The notes beneath the pieces are model-generated. The model searched no databases. It saw nothing but the letters and a program-made list of their open reading frames with translations, and was not told where the DNA came from. The translations under genes were made by a program, and so were the position numbers. This document shows positions 36,725 through 45,510 of a DNA stretch of 64,000 nt, one piece after another; the stretch's first letter is position 1, and every line of letters starts with the position of its first letter. The stretch comes from Rhodobacteraceae bacterium HLUCCO18. Its GTDB lineage: Bacteria > Pseudomonadota > Alphaproteobacteria > Rhodobacterales > Rhodobacteraceae. The stretch is taken from assembly GCA_001314805.1 (NCBI GenBank), contig LJSY01000001.1, positions 1 through 64,000 of the forward strand. The letters are read 5' to 3'.

Positions 36725-37954
36725 TCATAGCGCGCCGCCGGTGACCTCACGGTACCAATCCCGGATCAGCGCGCGATCCTCTTCCCACAGCTCGGCCACA
36801 CCGCCCGGCGGCATGGCGTGGCTGACGCCGGCCTGAAGGTAGATGTCCATCGCATGGGTGGCAATCGCCGCGTCGGTGTCGAGGATCACGCCGCCGGGTG
36901 CCGCGGCAAGGCCGGGATAGGTGACCTCGGCGGCATGGCAGTAGCTGCAGTTGCCCAGCACCACCGTCGCCACGTCCGGAAAGGACGCATGGGCGGCGAA
37001 GCGTTCCGCGTTCGGGCTGAGGGCGGCGGCCTCCGCCTGCGCGTCCTGTCGCATCAGCGGCAGGATCGAAAGATAGACGATCGCCGCGAAGATCGCCGCC
37101 GTCGCGCCCCAGGTCCACCACCTGTAGCCGCCGCGCGCATGCATGGTGTTGAAGAAATGCCGGATCGTGACCCCCATCAGGAAGACGAGGCTCGCAATCA
37201 GCCAGTTCCAGTCCGACGCGAAGGCCAGCGGGTAATGGTTTGACAGCATGAGGAAAATCACCGGCAGCGTCAGGTAGTTGTTATGGGTCGACCGAAGCTT
37301 GGCGATCTTGCCGTATTTCGGGTCCGGCGTGCGGCCCGCCTTGAGGTCGGCCACCACGACCTTCTGGTTGGGAATGATGATCATGGCCACGTTGGCCGTC
37401 ATGATCGTCGCCGTCAGCGCACCGAGGTGCAACAGCGCCGCGCGGCCCGAGAAGACCTGCGTGTAAGCCCATGAAAGCACGACGATGATGCCGAAAAGCA
37501 GCAGCATCAGAAGCGTCGGGTTGTCGCCCAGCCTCGACTTGCACAGAAGATCATAGGCGACCCAGCCCAGCACCAGCGAGAAGGCCGAGATCGCGATCGC
37601 CTGCCAGGGTGCAAGTTCCATCACCGTCCAGTCGATCAGGTAAAGCTCCGCGCCCACCCAGTAGAGCAGGATCAAAAGCGCCACGCCCGACAGCCACGTG
37701 GCGTAGCTTTCCCATTTGAACCAGGTCAGGTGCTCGGGCATCGCCTCGGGCGCGACCATGTATTTCTGGATATGGTAGAAGCCGCCGCCATGGACCTGCC
37801 ATTCCTCTCCGTCGGCGGGGCCGGGAATGTTGCGGTTCAGGCCCAGATCGAGCGCGATGAAATAGAAACTCGACCCGATCCACGCGATGGCGGTGATGAC
37901 ATGCAACCAGCGCACGGCGAATTCCGCCCAGTGCAAGAGAATTGTCGCATCCAT
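36725..37954 (-). CDS. puuD: Membrane urate hydroxylase PuuD with C-terminal cytochrome c domain
   Basis: 409 residues, start at 37954 after AGGGACGAG. Eight or so membrane segments make up the urate-oxidase domain (WLHVITAIAWIGSSFYFIALD; HIQKYMVAPE; HNNYLTLPVIFLMLSNHYP). A periplasmic c-type cytochrome with the haem motif CSYCH and a late MPPGG axial-Met region follow. PuuD oxidises urate to 5-hydroxyisourate and passes electrons to the respiratory chain via its haem. It is divergent from allantoicase, consistent with purine catabolism. Confidence 0.93.
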   Translation of the reverse strand: MDATILLHWAEFAVRWLHVITAIAWIGSSFYFIALDLGLNRNIPGPADGEEWQVHGGGFYHIQKYMVAPEAMPEHLTWFKWESYATWLSGVALLILLYWVGAELYLIDWTVMELAPWQAIAISAFSLVLGWVAYDLLCKSRLGDNPTLLMLLLFGIIVVLSWAYTQVFSGRAALLHLGALTATIMTANVAMIIIPNQKVVVADLKAGRTPDPKYGKIAKLRSTHNNYLTLPVIFLMLSNHYPLAFASDWNWLIASLVFLMGVTIRHFFNTMHARGGYRWWTWGATAAIFAAIVYLSILPLMRQDAQAEAAALSPNAERFAAHASFPDVATVVLGNCSYCHAAEVTYPGLAAAPGGVILDTDAAIATHAMDIYLQAGVSHAMPPGGVAELWEEDRALIRDWYREVTGGAL

Positions 37955-38092
37955 GTCTCGTCCCTGCCCCGGCGCGCCTGCGCCTTGTCCCGTTCCGGTC
38001 GTGTCGCCGTCATTTCCACCAATTCGCCAAGGCTCTGCAAGGTGCCGCGCGGCCGCCCTCTTGCCAGCGGGCCGGAAAGCCGCGTATTGGCT

Positions 38093-38125
38093 GGGCATCT
38101 GCTGCATTCAAGGGCATGTGCTGCA
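38093..38125. repeat. 14-bp direct repeat in the puuD-allantoicase divergent region
   Basis: GGGCATCTGCTGCA and GGGCATGTGCTGCA (one mismatch) are spaced 19 bp start to start in the 235-bp gap. They are a candidate operator pair for a purine-catabolism regulator. No regulator gene is adjacent. Confidence 0.4.
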
Positions 38126-38189
38126 CGCCGCGCGCCTCCGGCATTTCACGGATGCCGCGTGCCGTCCTGCCCGAACGGAACCGGGACAC

Positions 38190-39209
38190 ATGACCAGTAT
38201 CGAAAGCCTGAACCCAGACATTCCGCTCTTCGCCCGGACGGGTATCAACCTCGCCTCGGCCGGGCTCGGCGCGCGGGCGATCTGGGCCTCGAACCAGTTC
38301 TTCGCGCCGCTCGACCGGATGCTGCAGGATCACGACCCCGTCTTCATCGAGGGCAAGTTCGACGACCATGGCAAGTGGATGGATGGCTGGGAGACGCAGC
38401 GCCGCCGCGACGGTGGCCATGACAGCGCGATCATCAAGCTCGCCGGGGCGGGGCGCATCATCGGCTTCGACATCGACACTACCCATTTCACCGGCAACTA
38501 CGCGCCAGCCGTACGCATCGAGGCCTGTTCCTTCGCCGGCGACGAGCCGCCCGCCGACCAGACATGGGTCGAGATCCTGCGCCACAAGCCGCTCGGCCCC
38601 TCGGCGCATCACTACCATTCCTGCCAGAACTTCGAGAGCTGGTCGCATCTGCGAGTCAGTATCTATCCCGACGGCGGCATCGCGCGGCTCAGGGTCTACG
38701 GCGTGCCGGAACTCGACAAGGCCAATGCGAAGGGCGAGATCGACCTCGCCGCCGCGCTGAACGGCGGCCGCATTCTCGGCTTCTCGGACGCCCATTACGG
38801 CGACTACATGCGCCTGCTCGCTCCCGGGCGCGGCATCAACATGGGCGATGGCTGGGAAACCCGGCGGCGGCGGGAGCCGGGCTATGACTGGATGATCATC
38901 GCGCTCGGCGCGCGGGGCGAGATCGAGAAGGCCGTCATCGACACGGCGCATTTCAAGGGCAACTATCCCGACCGCGCCTCGATCCAGGCCGCGGACATGC
39001 GCAGTTTCGGCGACGGGCTGACCGATGCGCTGATCACGGATTCGATGTTCTGGAAGGAACTCCTGCCGCAGCAGAAGCTGGGCGCGGATGCCGAGCATTC
39101 CTTCCGCGACGCGTTGAACCGCCTCGGGCCCGTGACCCATGTGCGATTCAACATCTACCCCGATGGCGGCGTGTCCCGGCTGCGGCTGTTCGGGACGCCG
39201 GCCCCCTGA
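38190..39209 (+). CDS. alc: Allantoicase
   Basis: 339 residues. It hydrolyses allantoate to ureidoglycolate and urea. Two homologous halves are visible, each with D-G-W-E-T-x-R-R-R (MDGWETQRRRDGGHD and GDGWETRRRREPGYDW), an H-F-x-G-N-Y motif (THFTGNYAP and AHFKGNYPD), and a closing YPDGG(I/V)xRLR. This is the hallmark allantoicase duplication. It is divergent from puuD. Enzymes for the intermediate steps are outside the window. Confidence 0.95.
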   Translation: MTSIESLNPDIPLFARTGINLASAGLGARAIWASNQFFAPLDRMLQDHDPVFIEGKFDDHGKWMDGWETQRRRDGGHDSAIIKLAGAGRIIGFDIDTTHFTGNYAPAVRIEACSFAGDEPPADQTWVEILRHKPLGPSAHHYHSCQNFESWSHLRVSIYPDGGIARLRVYGVPELDKANAKGEIDLAAALNGGRILGFSDAHYGDYMRLLAPGRGINMGDGWETRRRREPGYDWMIIALGARGEIEKAVIDTAHFKGNYPDRASIQAADMRSFGDGLTDALITDSMFWKELLPQQKLGADAEHSFRDALNRLGPVTHVRFNIYPDGGVSRLRLFGTPAP

Positions 39210-39289
39210 TCCGGCGCAGGGCCGAACAGGCTACTCGCCTGAAATAGGTGTATATGGCGGACGATCGTCCCGCCTGCACAGGGTAAAAT

Positions 39290-39306
39290 GGCCCCAAGGG
39301 CCTTTT
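39290..39306. terminator. Small bidirectional terminator after allantoicase
   Basis: AAAAT-GGCCC-CAA-GGGCC-TTTT, 80 bp past the alc stop. A second GC-rich hairpin (GGCGGACGAT/CGTCCCGCC region) lies ~35 bp upstream. The liv-operon leader follows. Confidence 0.55.
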
Positions 39307-39403
39307 GACGGCTTTCTGACGGATACCCCTTCCCTTAATTCTGACCTGTCGCTATTTTTTCCCAATCATAAGAAACAACTTGTCCAACTTGGGAGACCAA
39401 CAG

Positions 39404-40591
39404 ATGAAAAAGATCCTCATGGCTTCTGCCGCCACGATGGCGCTTGCCGGCGCGGCGCAGGCACAGGAAAGCATCACGCTTGGCGTGATCCTCGGTTTCA
39501 CAGGGCCGCTTGAATCGCTTGCACCGGGCATGGCGATGGGCGCTGAAATGGCGATCGCGGAAGTGTCCGAGTCGGGCCTGCTGCTGGACGGCACCACCGT
39601 GACCGCAGTGCGCGGCGACTCCACCTGCATCGACAGTTCAGCCGCCAACGCGGCTGCCGAACGCCTCATCACCTCGGACAGTGTCAGCGGCATCGTCGGC
39701 GCGGACTGTTCGGGCGTGACCACCTCGATCCTGACCAACGTGGCCGTGCCCAACGGCATGGTCATGATCTCGCCCTCGGCAACCTCGCCCGCGCTCTCGA
39801 CGATGGAGGACGACGGCCTGTTTTTCCGCACCGCACCGTCCGACGCGCGTCAGGGCGTCGTGATGGCGGACATCATCATGGAGCGCGGTATCGACACCGT
39901 CGCCGTCACCTATACCAACAACGATTACGGCCTCGGCCTCGCCGACAGCTTCGCCTCCGCCTTCGAAGCCGCGGGCGGCACCGTGACGATGGTATCCGCG
40001 CATGAAGACGGGCGCGCCGACTACTCGGCCGAAGTGGGCGCGCTGGCCTCGGCGGGCGGCGACGCGCTCGTCGTGGCGGGCTATGTTGACCAGGGCGGCT
40101 CGGGCATCATCCAGGCGGCCCTGGACACCGGCGCGTTCGAGACCTTCGTCTTCCCCGACGGCATGGTCAGCCAGGCGCTGATCGACAATTTCGGCTCGGA
40201 CATCGACGGCTCCTTCGGCCAGAACCCCGGCACCGACAGCGAGGGCGCCAACATCTACCAGTCGATGGCCTCCGATGAAGGCTTCGACGGCACCTCGCCC
40301 TTCTCGGCCGAGGCCTATGACGCCGCGGCGCTGATCCTGCTTGCCATGCAGGCGGCGGGCTCGACCAATCCCGGCGATTACGCGCAGCATGTCATGGACG
40401 TCGCCAACGCCCCCGGCGAGCAGATCCTGCCGGGCGAGCTGGCCCGCGGGCTGGAGCTGATCGCCGCCGGTGAGGACATCGACTATGTCGGTGCGTCTGC
40501 CGTCGAATTGATCGGTGGCGGCGAAAGCGCCGGCAACTACCGCGAAATCGAGATCGAGGGCGGCGAACTCGTGGTGGCCGGTTTCCGCTGA
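39404..40591 (+). CDS. Periplasmic substrate-binding protein of a branched-chain-amino-acid-type ABC transporter
   Basis: 395 residues from the ATG at 39404 with GGGAG upstream. Signal peptide MKKILMASAATMALAGAAQAQ, then the Leu/Ile/Val-binding pattern ITLGVILGFTGPLESLAPGMAMGAEMAIAEV, GADCSGVTTSILTNVAVPNG and FRTAPSDARQGVVMADII. It is the first gene of a five-component transporter operon. The ligand may be amino acids, urea, amides or aromatics; sequence alone does not decide. A strong hairpin follows immediately, which commonly keeps the binding-protein mRNA more abundant than downstream genes. Confidence 0.92.
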   Translation: MKKILMASAATMALAGAAQAQESITLGVILGFTGPLESLAPGMAMGAEMAIAEVSESGLLLDGTTVTAVRGDSTCIDSSAANAAAERLITSDSVSGIVGADCSGVTTSILTNVAVPNGMVMISPSATSPALSTMEDDGLFFRTAPSDARQGVVMADIIMERGIDTVAVTYTNNDYGLGLADSFASAFEAAGGTVTMVSAHEDGRADYSAEVGALASAGGDALVVAGYVDQGGSGIIQAALDTGAFETFVFPDGMVSQALIDNFGSDIDGSFGQNPGTDSEGANIYQSMASDEGFDGTSPFSAEAYDAAALILLAMQAAGSTNPGDYAQHVMDVANAPGEQILPGELARGLELIAAGEDIDYVGASAVELIGGGESAGNYREIEIEGGELVVAGFR

Positions 40592-40614
40592 TCCCTGCCG
40601 CAAGGTAGAATGGC

Positions 40615-40644
40615 AGACAGCCCGGTGTCACAACCGGGCTGTCT
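40615..40644 (+). terminator. Intra-operon hairpin after the binding-protein gene
   Basis: AGACAGCCCGG-TGTCACAA-CCGGGCTGTCT, an 11-bp perfect stem between the binding-protein and ATPase genes, not followed by a T-run. It is best read as an mRNA stabiliser or partial attenuator rather than a full terminator. Confidence 0.65.
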
Positions 40645-40666
40645 CGCAACAGGGGGACTTCCGCCG

Positions 40667-41458
40667 ATGATCGTCGTCGAGGACATCCACAAGCATTTCG
40701 GCGGCTTCCATGCCGTCGACGGGGCATCGCTGAGGATCGAGACCGGGTCGATCACCGGCCTCGTCGGGCCGAACGGCGCCGGAAAGACCACGCTTTTCAA
40801 CGTGATCGCGGGCGTTCTTCCAGCGACCTCCGGCCGCGTCATCATGGATGGCGAGGATATCACCGGCCTCACCCCGCACGAGCTGTTCGCAAGGGGTCTT
40901 CTGCGGACATTCCAGATCGCCCACGAATTCCATTCCATGACCTGCCGCGAGAACCTGATGATGGTGCCGCCCGCGCAATCGGGCGAAAGCCTCTGGAACA
41001 CGTGGTTCGGCCGCGCCCGCATCGCCGAGGAGGAACGCGCGCTCCGCGCGAAGGCCGACGAGGTGCTGGAGTTCCTGACCATCGAGCATCTGGCCGACCA
41101 CCCGGCGGGCCAGGTCTCGGGCGGGCAGAAGAAACTGCTGGAGCTTGGCCGCACCATGATGGTCGACGCCAAGATCGTCTTCCTCGACGAGGTCGGCGCT
41201 GGCGTGAACCGGACGCTCCTGAACACGGTCGGCGACGCGATCATGCGGCTCAACAAGGATCGTGGCTACACCTTCTGCATGATCGAACACGACATGGACT
41301 TCATCGGCCGCCTCTGCGACCCGGTCATCGTCATGGCCGAGGGCCGCGTGCTGGCCGAAGGCAGCATCGACGAGATCAAGGCCAACGAGCAGGTGATCGA
41401 GGCCTATCTCGGCACCGGTCTGAAGAACAAGGACAAGCTTCAGGAGACGGGCGCGTGA
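40667..41458 (+). CDS. livG: LivG-type ABC transporter ATP-binding protein
   Basis: 263 residues. Walker A GPNGAGKTT (~34-42), Q-loop LLRTFQIAHEF, signature VSGGQKKLLELGR, Walker B IVFLDEVGAGV with the catalytic Glu displaced into LDEV, and H-loop IEHDMDF. The ribosome-binding site AGGGGGA precedes the ATG. Its stop overlaps the next gene's GTG start. It works with LivF to power the permease pair. Confidence 0.92.
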   Translation: MIVVEDIHKHFGGFHAVDGASLRIETGSITGLVGPNGAGKTTLFNVIAGVLPATSGRVIMDGEDITGLTPHELFARGLLRTFQIAHEFHSMTCRENLMMVPPAQSGESLWNTWFGRARIAEEERALRAKADEVLEFLTIEHLADHPAGQVSGGQKKLLELGRTMMVDAKIVFLDEVGAGVNRTLLNTVGDAIMRLNKDRGYTFCMIEHDMDFIGRLCDPVIVMAEGRVLAEGSIDEIKANEQVIEAYLGTGLKNKDKLQETGA

Positions 41459-42276
41459 GCGGTAACCCCTACCAGGACGACCGCGGCAACAAGGACCGCT
41501 CGATCACGAAGGACGGCGGCGGCACGCTGGTCGCGTCCCCCGGCACGAAAGAGGCGGTGCATTCCTCCAACGCATTCCTGATCGGCGACACCATGTCGGG
41601 AGGGTACGGGCAGGGTCCCGATATCCTCCATGACTGCACCATCGCGGTGAACCCCGGCGAGATCGCCGTCATCGTCGGTCCCAACGGCGCGGGCAAGTCC
41701 ACCGCGATGAAGGCCGTGTTCGGCATGCTCGACGTGCGCAAGGGCTCCGTCCGGCTCGACGGCGAGGACATCACCGACCTCACGCCCCAGGCGCGTGTCC
41801 TCAAGGGCATGGGCTTCGTGCCGCAGACCTCCAACATCTTCCCCTCGCTCACCGTCGAGGAGAACCTCGAGATGGGCGCCTATACCCGCGAGGACGATTT
41901 CCGCGAGACGATGGAACAGGTCTACACCCTCTTCCCGATCCTCAGGGACAAGCGTCGGCAGGCGGCGGGCGAGTTGTCGGGCGGCCAGCGTCAGCAGGTG
42001 GCCGTGGGCCGCGCGCTGATGACCCGGCCCAAGGTCCTGATGCTGGACGAACCCACCGCCGGCGTCTCGCCCATCGTGATGGACGAGTTGTTCGACCGGA
42101 TCATCGAGGTCTCCCGCACCGGCATCCCGATCCTGATGGTCGAACAGAACGCGCGCCAGGCGCTCGAGATCGCCGACCGCGGCTATGTGCTGGTGCAGGG
42201 GCGCAACGCCCATACCGGCACCGGCAAGGACCTTCTGGCCGACCCCGAGGTACGGCGGAGCTTCCTCGGCGGATGA
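41455..42276 (+). CDS. livF: LivF-type ABC transporter ATP-binding protein with N-terminal extension
   Basis: 273 residues from a GTG that overlaps the livG stop. Walker A GPNGAGKST, signature LSGGQRQQVAVGRAL, Walker B VLMLDEPTAGVSP and H-loop-type MVEQNARQALEIADRGYVLVQG are all standard for LivF. The first ~38 residues (SGNPYQDDRGNKDRSITKDGG...) are a polar extension that core LivF proteins lack. A later start around the Met at 47 would remove part of the nucleotide-binding strand, so the extension is probably real. Its stop overlaps the next gene. Confidence 0.9.
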   Translation: MSGNPYQDDRGNKDRSITKDGGGTLVASPGTKEAVHSSNAFLIGDTMSGGYGQGPDILHDCTIAVNPGEIAVIVGPNGAGKSTAMKAVFGMLDVRKGSVRLDGEDITDLTPQARVLKGMGFVPQTSNIFPSLTVEENLEMGAYTREDDFRETMEQVYTLFPILRDKRRQAAGELSGGQRQQVAVGRALMTRPKVLMLDEPTAGVSPIVMDELFDRIIEVSRTGIPILMVEQNARQALEIADRGYVLVQGRNAHTGTGKDLLADPEVRRSFLGG

Positions 42277-42632
42277 TTCGCGCCGCACTCATATCCCTGG
42301 CGCTTGCCATGCCGGTCACCTCCGCGTCGGCGCAGCAGGTGGCCTGTGCCTTCACGCTGGTCTGCGCCCCCGAGATCGAGTGCGAAGCCCATGACGGCAT
42401 CCCCTTCGAGATCGCCTATACCGGCGGCGTGCATTGGCTGGAGGTCGCGGGCGAGGACGTGGTGGGCGTCATGCTGCGCCCTGCCCCGGACCTCACGCTC
42501 GGCTTCGTGACCGATGACGAGACGCTGCTCTTCACGCTGAGCGGGGACGAGGGCGCGCTGACTCGTCACCGGCGCGGCCCCGGCGAGCGGCTGACCGTGG
42601 CGAGCTTTCTCGGGCCTTGCGTGACGGCATGA
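42273..42632 (+). CDS. Small secreted cysteine protein (liv-operon paralogue 1)
   Basis: 119 residues. A clear signal peptide (MIRAALISLALAMPVTSASAQ) precedes a mature domain with four Cys (VACAFTLVCAPEIEC and a C-terminal GPCVTA), suggesting periplasmic disulfides. It overlaps livF by 4 bp and the next gene by 4 bp. It resembles its neighbour (C-x-F-T-x-x-C, then F-E-I, and a C near the end), so the pair arose by tandem duplication. Function unknown; its position points to the transporter's periplasmic side. Confidence 0.8.
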   Translation: MIRAALISLALAMPVTSASAQQVACAFTLVCAPEIECEAHDGIPFEIAYTGGVHWLEVAGEDVVGVMLRPAPDLTLGFVTDDETLLFTLSGDEGALTRHRRGPGERLTVASFLGPCVTA

Positions 42633-42994
42633 TGCGGTCCCTCACCTTCCTTGCGGCCCTGATGCCTGCGGCGGTCCATGCCGAGCCCTGGGCGTGCAGC
42701 TTTACCGTGGAATGCGTCGCGGGCGAGGCGTGCGGTGAGACCGGCTTCGAGATCGAACTCATCGCCGCCGATCACGCGGGCGAGCTTTTCCTGTCCACCG
42801 TCACCGGCGACAGCCGCGTCGCGCGCCTGACCGACGCCGGCGCCCTGCCCGCCACCTATGCCAGCGCGGGCGCGGGCGGGTTGGCGGAGCTGCTGACCGT
42901 GGAAACCGACGGCACCGCGCTGATGAGCGTGCATTTCTTCGACGGGGTCGCTGCGGCCGTCACCCATTTCGGCACCTGTGAGGAGTTGCGGTAG
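42629..42994 (+). CDS. Small secreted cysteine protein (liv-operon paralogue 2)
   Basis: 121 residues from the ATGATG at 42629, which overlaps the previous stop. Signal peptide MMRSLTFLAALMPAAVHA, then WACSFTVECVAGEACGETGFEIELIAADHAGE and a final FGTCEELR. The Cys spacing and FEI strand match paralogue 1. It lies two bases upstream of livH, so it is fully embedded in the transporter operon. No family recognised. Confidence 0.8.
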   Translation: MMRSLTFLAALMPAAVHAEPWACSFTVECVAGEACGETGFEIELIAADHAGELFLSTVTGDSRVARLTDAGALPATYASAGAGGLAELLTVETDGTALMSVHFFDGVAAAVTHFGTCEELR

Positions 42995-42996
42995 CC

Positions 42997-44007
42997 ATGG
43001 ATGTCCTCAACGCCTTCGTGGCGCTCCTGAATTTCGTCATCATCCCGGCCACGGCCTATGGCGCCCAGCTGGCCCTCGGGGCGCTTGGCGTGACGCTGAT
43101 CTACGGGATCTTGCGGTTTTCCAACTTCGCCCATGGCGACACGATGGCCTTCGGGGCCATGGTGACGATCCTCGTGACATGGGGGATGCAATCGGCCGGG
43201 ATCACGCTGGGGCCCCTGCCCACCGCGCTCCTGGCGCTGCCCGTTGGGATCGCGGTGACGGGGCTTCTGGTGCTCGCCACCGATCGCGTGGTCTACAGGT
43301 TCTACCGCACGCAGAAGGCCAAGCCGATCATCTTCGTCATCGCCTCGATCGGGGTGATGTTCCTGCTCAACGGGATCGTGCGCTTCATCATCGGCGTGGA
43401 CGATCAGCGCTTTGCCGATGGCGAGCGCTTCATCATCTCCGCCCGCACCTTCCGCGAGTTGACCGGCCTGGACGAGGGCCTCGCCTTCCGCACCACGCAA
43501 GGGATCACCATCGTCGTGGCGGTGATCGCGGTGGCGCTTCTGTTCTGGTTTCTGAACCGGACGCGGACGGGCAAGGCGATGCGGGCCTTTTCCGACAACG
43601 AGGATCTGGCGCTTCTTTCGGGCATCAACCCGGAACGCGTCGTGGTCATCACATGGCTGATCGTGGCGGCACTCGCGACCACGGCGGGCGTGCTCTACGG
43701 GCTCGACAAGAGCTTCAAGCCCTTCACCTATTTCCAGCTTCTGCTGCCGATCTTCGCCTCGGCCATCGTGGGCGGGCTGGGCAATCCGCTGGGCGCGATC
43801 CTCGGCGGCTTCCTGATCGCCTTCTCCGAGGTCGGCGTGACCTATGCCTTCCGCAAGGTGGTCACCTATCTCGCGCCCGGTGACTGGCAGCCCGACGGGT
43901 TGCTGCAGCTTCTGTCGACGGATTACAAGTTCGCGGTGAGCTTCGGAATTCTGCTGATCGTGCTCCTGTTCCGGCCCACCGGCATCATGAAAGGGAAATC
44001 GATATGA
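42997..44007 (+). CDS. livH: LivH-type ABC transporter permease
   Basis: 336 residues, about eight membrane segments. Family motifs: GALGVTLIYGILRFSNFAHGDTMAFGAM in the first third, RTRTGKAMRAFSDNEDLALLSGINPERV (EAA-like coupling loop) and FASAIVGGLGNPLGAILGGFLIAFSE. It forms the membrane pore with LivM. Its stop overlaps the LivM start by 4 bp. Confidence 0.93.
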   Translation: MDVLNAFVALLNFVIIPATAYGAQLALGALGVTLIYGILRFSNFAHGDTMAFGAMVTILVTWGMQSAGITLGPLPTALLALPVGIAVTGLLVLATDRVVYRFYRTQKAKPIIFVIASIGVMFLLNGIVRFIIGVDDQRFADGERFIISARTFRELTGLDEGLAFRTTQGITIVVAVIAVALLFWFLNRTRTGKAMRAFSDNEDLALLSGINPERVVVITWLIVAALATTAGVLYGLDKSFKPFTYFQLLLPIFASAIVGGLGNPLGAILGGFLIAFSEVGVTYAFRKVVTYLAPGDWQPDGLLQLLSTDYKFAVSFGILLIVLLFRPTGIMKGKSI

Positions 44008-45350
44008 GCGCCGACGCCTCAATTCCCGCCAACACCACCGCGCCGAGACCGCCGGACACGCGGGCGCTGCTGCTCTTCGCGCTGGTGGCGTGCCTCTTCA
44101 TCGGTACGGGCTTCGCACAATCGTGGAACACCGCGCTCACGATCTTCAACATGGGCCTCGTCAGCGCGATCATGGCGCTCGGCGTGAACATGCAATGGGG
44201 CTATGCGGGCCTGTTCAACGTGGGCGTCATGGGTTTCGTGGCGCTTGGCGGTCTGGCGGCGGTGCTGGTGTCCATGCCGCCCGTCGGCGGCGCATGGGCC
44301 GCGGGCGGCGTCAGGGTGCTGCTCGGGCTCGTTCTGGGGGCGGCCACCATCGTCGCGGCAATCCTGGCATGGTCGCGCCTGCCGCCGGGGCGCATGCGCG
44401 GGATCGCCATGATCGTGATCCTCGTGAGTGGCTTCTTCCTCTACCGCGCGGTCTTCGACGCAGGCGTGGCCGCGGTCGAGGCGGTCGATCCGGCGGCGAC
44501 GGGCTACCTTGGCGGGCTGGGCTTGCCCGTGATCCTCGCCTGGCCCGTGGGCGGGCTTCTGGCGGCGGGTGCTGCCTGGATCATCGGCAAGACCGCGCTT
44601 GGCCTCCGGTCCGACTACCTCGCCATCGCCACGCTCGGTATCGCCGAGATCATCATCGCGGTGCTGAAGAACGAGGACTGGCTGGCGCGCGGCGTCAAGA
44701 ACGTCACCGGCATCCCCCGCCCCGTTCCCTACGAGGTCGATCTGCAGCGCTCCGAAGGTTTTGTTGCCTTCGCCGAGCGCATCGGGGCCGATCCCGTCAC
44801 CTTCTCGTCGATCATGGTAAAACTCAGCTATGCGGGGCTCTTCATCATCGTGCTGATCGGTCTGATCTGGCTGGCGGAAAAGGCGCTGAACTCGCCTTGG
44901 GGCCGCATGATGCGCGCGATCCGCGACAACGAGACCGCGGCCGAGGCCATGGGCAAGGACGTCAAGGCGCGGCACCTGCAGGTCTTCATCCTGGGCTCGG
45001 CCGTCTGCGGTCTCGCGGGCGCGATGATGACCACGCTCGACAGCCAGCTTGTGCCGGGCACCTACCAGCCGCTGCGCTTTACCTTCCTCGTCTGGGTGAT
45101 GGTGATCGTGGGCGGCTCCGGGAACAACTGGGGCGCCGTTCTGGGCGGGTTCCTGATCTGGTGGCTCTGGATCATGGTGGAGCCGCTGGGCCTCGGCCTG
45201 ATGCGGGGGATCACCGCCGGCATGCCGGAAGGCTCCTGGCTGCGCGATCACCTGATCGATTCCGCAGCCTATATGCGGCTCTTCACGATGGGGCTGATCC
45301 TGCTCCTGGTGCTGCGCTTCAGCCCGCGCGGCCTGATCCCGGAACGGTGA
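44004..45350 (+). CDS. livM: LivM-type ABC transporter permease
   Basis: 448 residues, longer than typical LivM because of extra helices between 90 and 190. Motifs: GLVSAIMALGVNMQWGYAGLFNVGVMGFVALGG, LRSDYLAIATLGIAEIIIAVLKNEDWL, the coupling loop SPWGRMMRAIRDNETAAEAMGKDV and VWVMVIVGGSGNNWGAVLGGFLIWWLW. It is the last gene of the transporter operon. A paired gene-end structure follows before the convergent paaG. Confidence 0.93.
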   Translation: MSADASIPANTTAPRPPDTRALLLFALVACLFIGTGFAQSWNTALTIFNMGLVSAIMALGVNMQWGYAGLFNVGVMGFVALGGLAAVLVSMPPVGGAWAAGGVRVLLGLVLGAATIVAAILAWSRLPPGRMRGIAMIVILVSGFFLYRAVFDAGVAAVEAVDPAATGYLGGLGLPVILAWPVGGLLAAGAAWIIGKTALGLRSDYLAIATLGIAEIIIAVLKNEDWLARGVKNVTGIPRPVPYEVDLQRSEGFVAFAERIGADPVTFSSIMVKLSYAGLFIIVLIGLIWLAEKALNSPWGRMMRAIRDNETAAEAMGKDVKARHLQVFILGSAVCGLAGAMMTTLDSQLVPGTYQPLRFTFLVWVMVIVGGSGNNWGAVLGGFLIWWLWIMVEPLGLGLMRGITAGMPEGSWLRDHLIDSAAYMRLFTMGLILLLVLRFSPRGLIPER

Positions 45351-45355
45351 GGGGC

Positions 45356-45505
45356 TGGCTTCGGCGGGGCATCGAGCCCCTTCGAAGCCATTGCCTCCGG
45401 CGGGGAATATTTGAAACCAGAGGAAGGAGAGGCGTTTTTCCCTTCCTCTGGTCGGAAATATCCCGGGGGAGGCCGCAGGCCGGGGGCAAAGCCCCCCGAA
45501 AACGA
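45356..45505. repeat. Face-to-face gene-end elements forming a bidirectional terminator
   Basis: Between convergent livM and paaG, a plus-strand element (GGGGCATCGAGCCCC ... GGCGGGGAATATTT) and a minus-strand element (GGGGGGCTTTGCCCCC ... CCCGGGATATTT) meet at a perfect 12-bp inverted repeat ACCAGAGGAAGG / CCTTCCTCTGGT (45416-45452). They resemble the gene-end repeat family but carry a different tail. The structure probably ends transcripts from both sides. Confidence 0.65.
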
Positions 45506-45510
45506 AAGAC

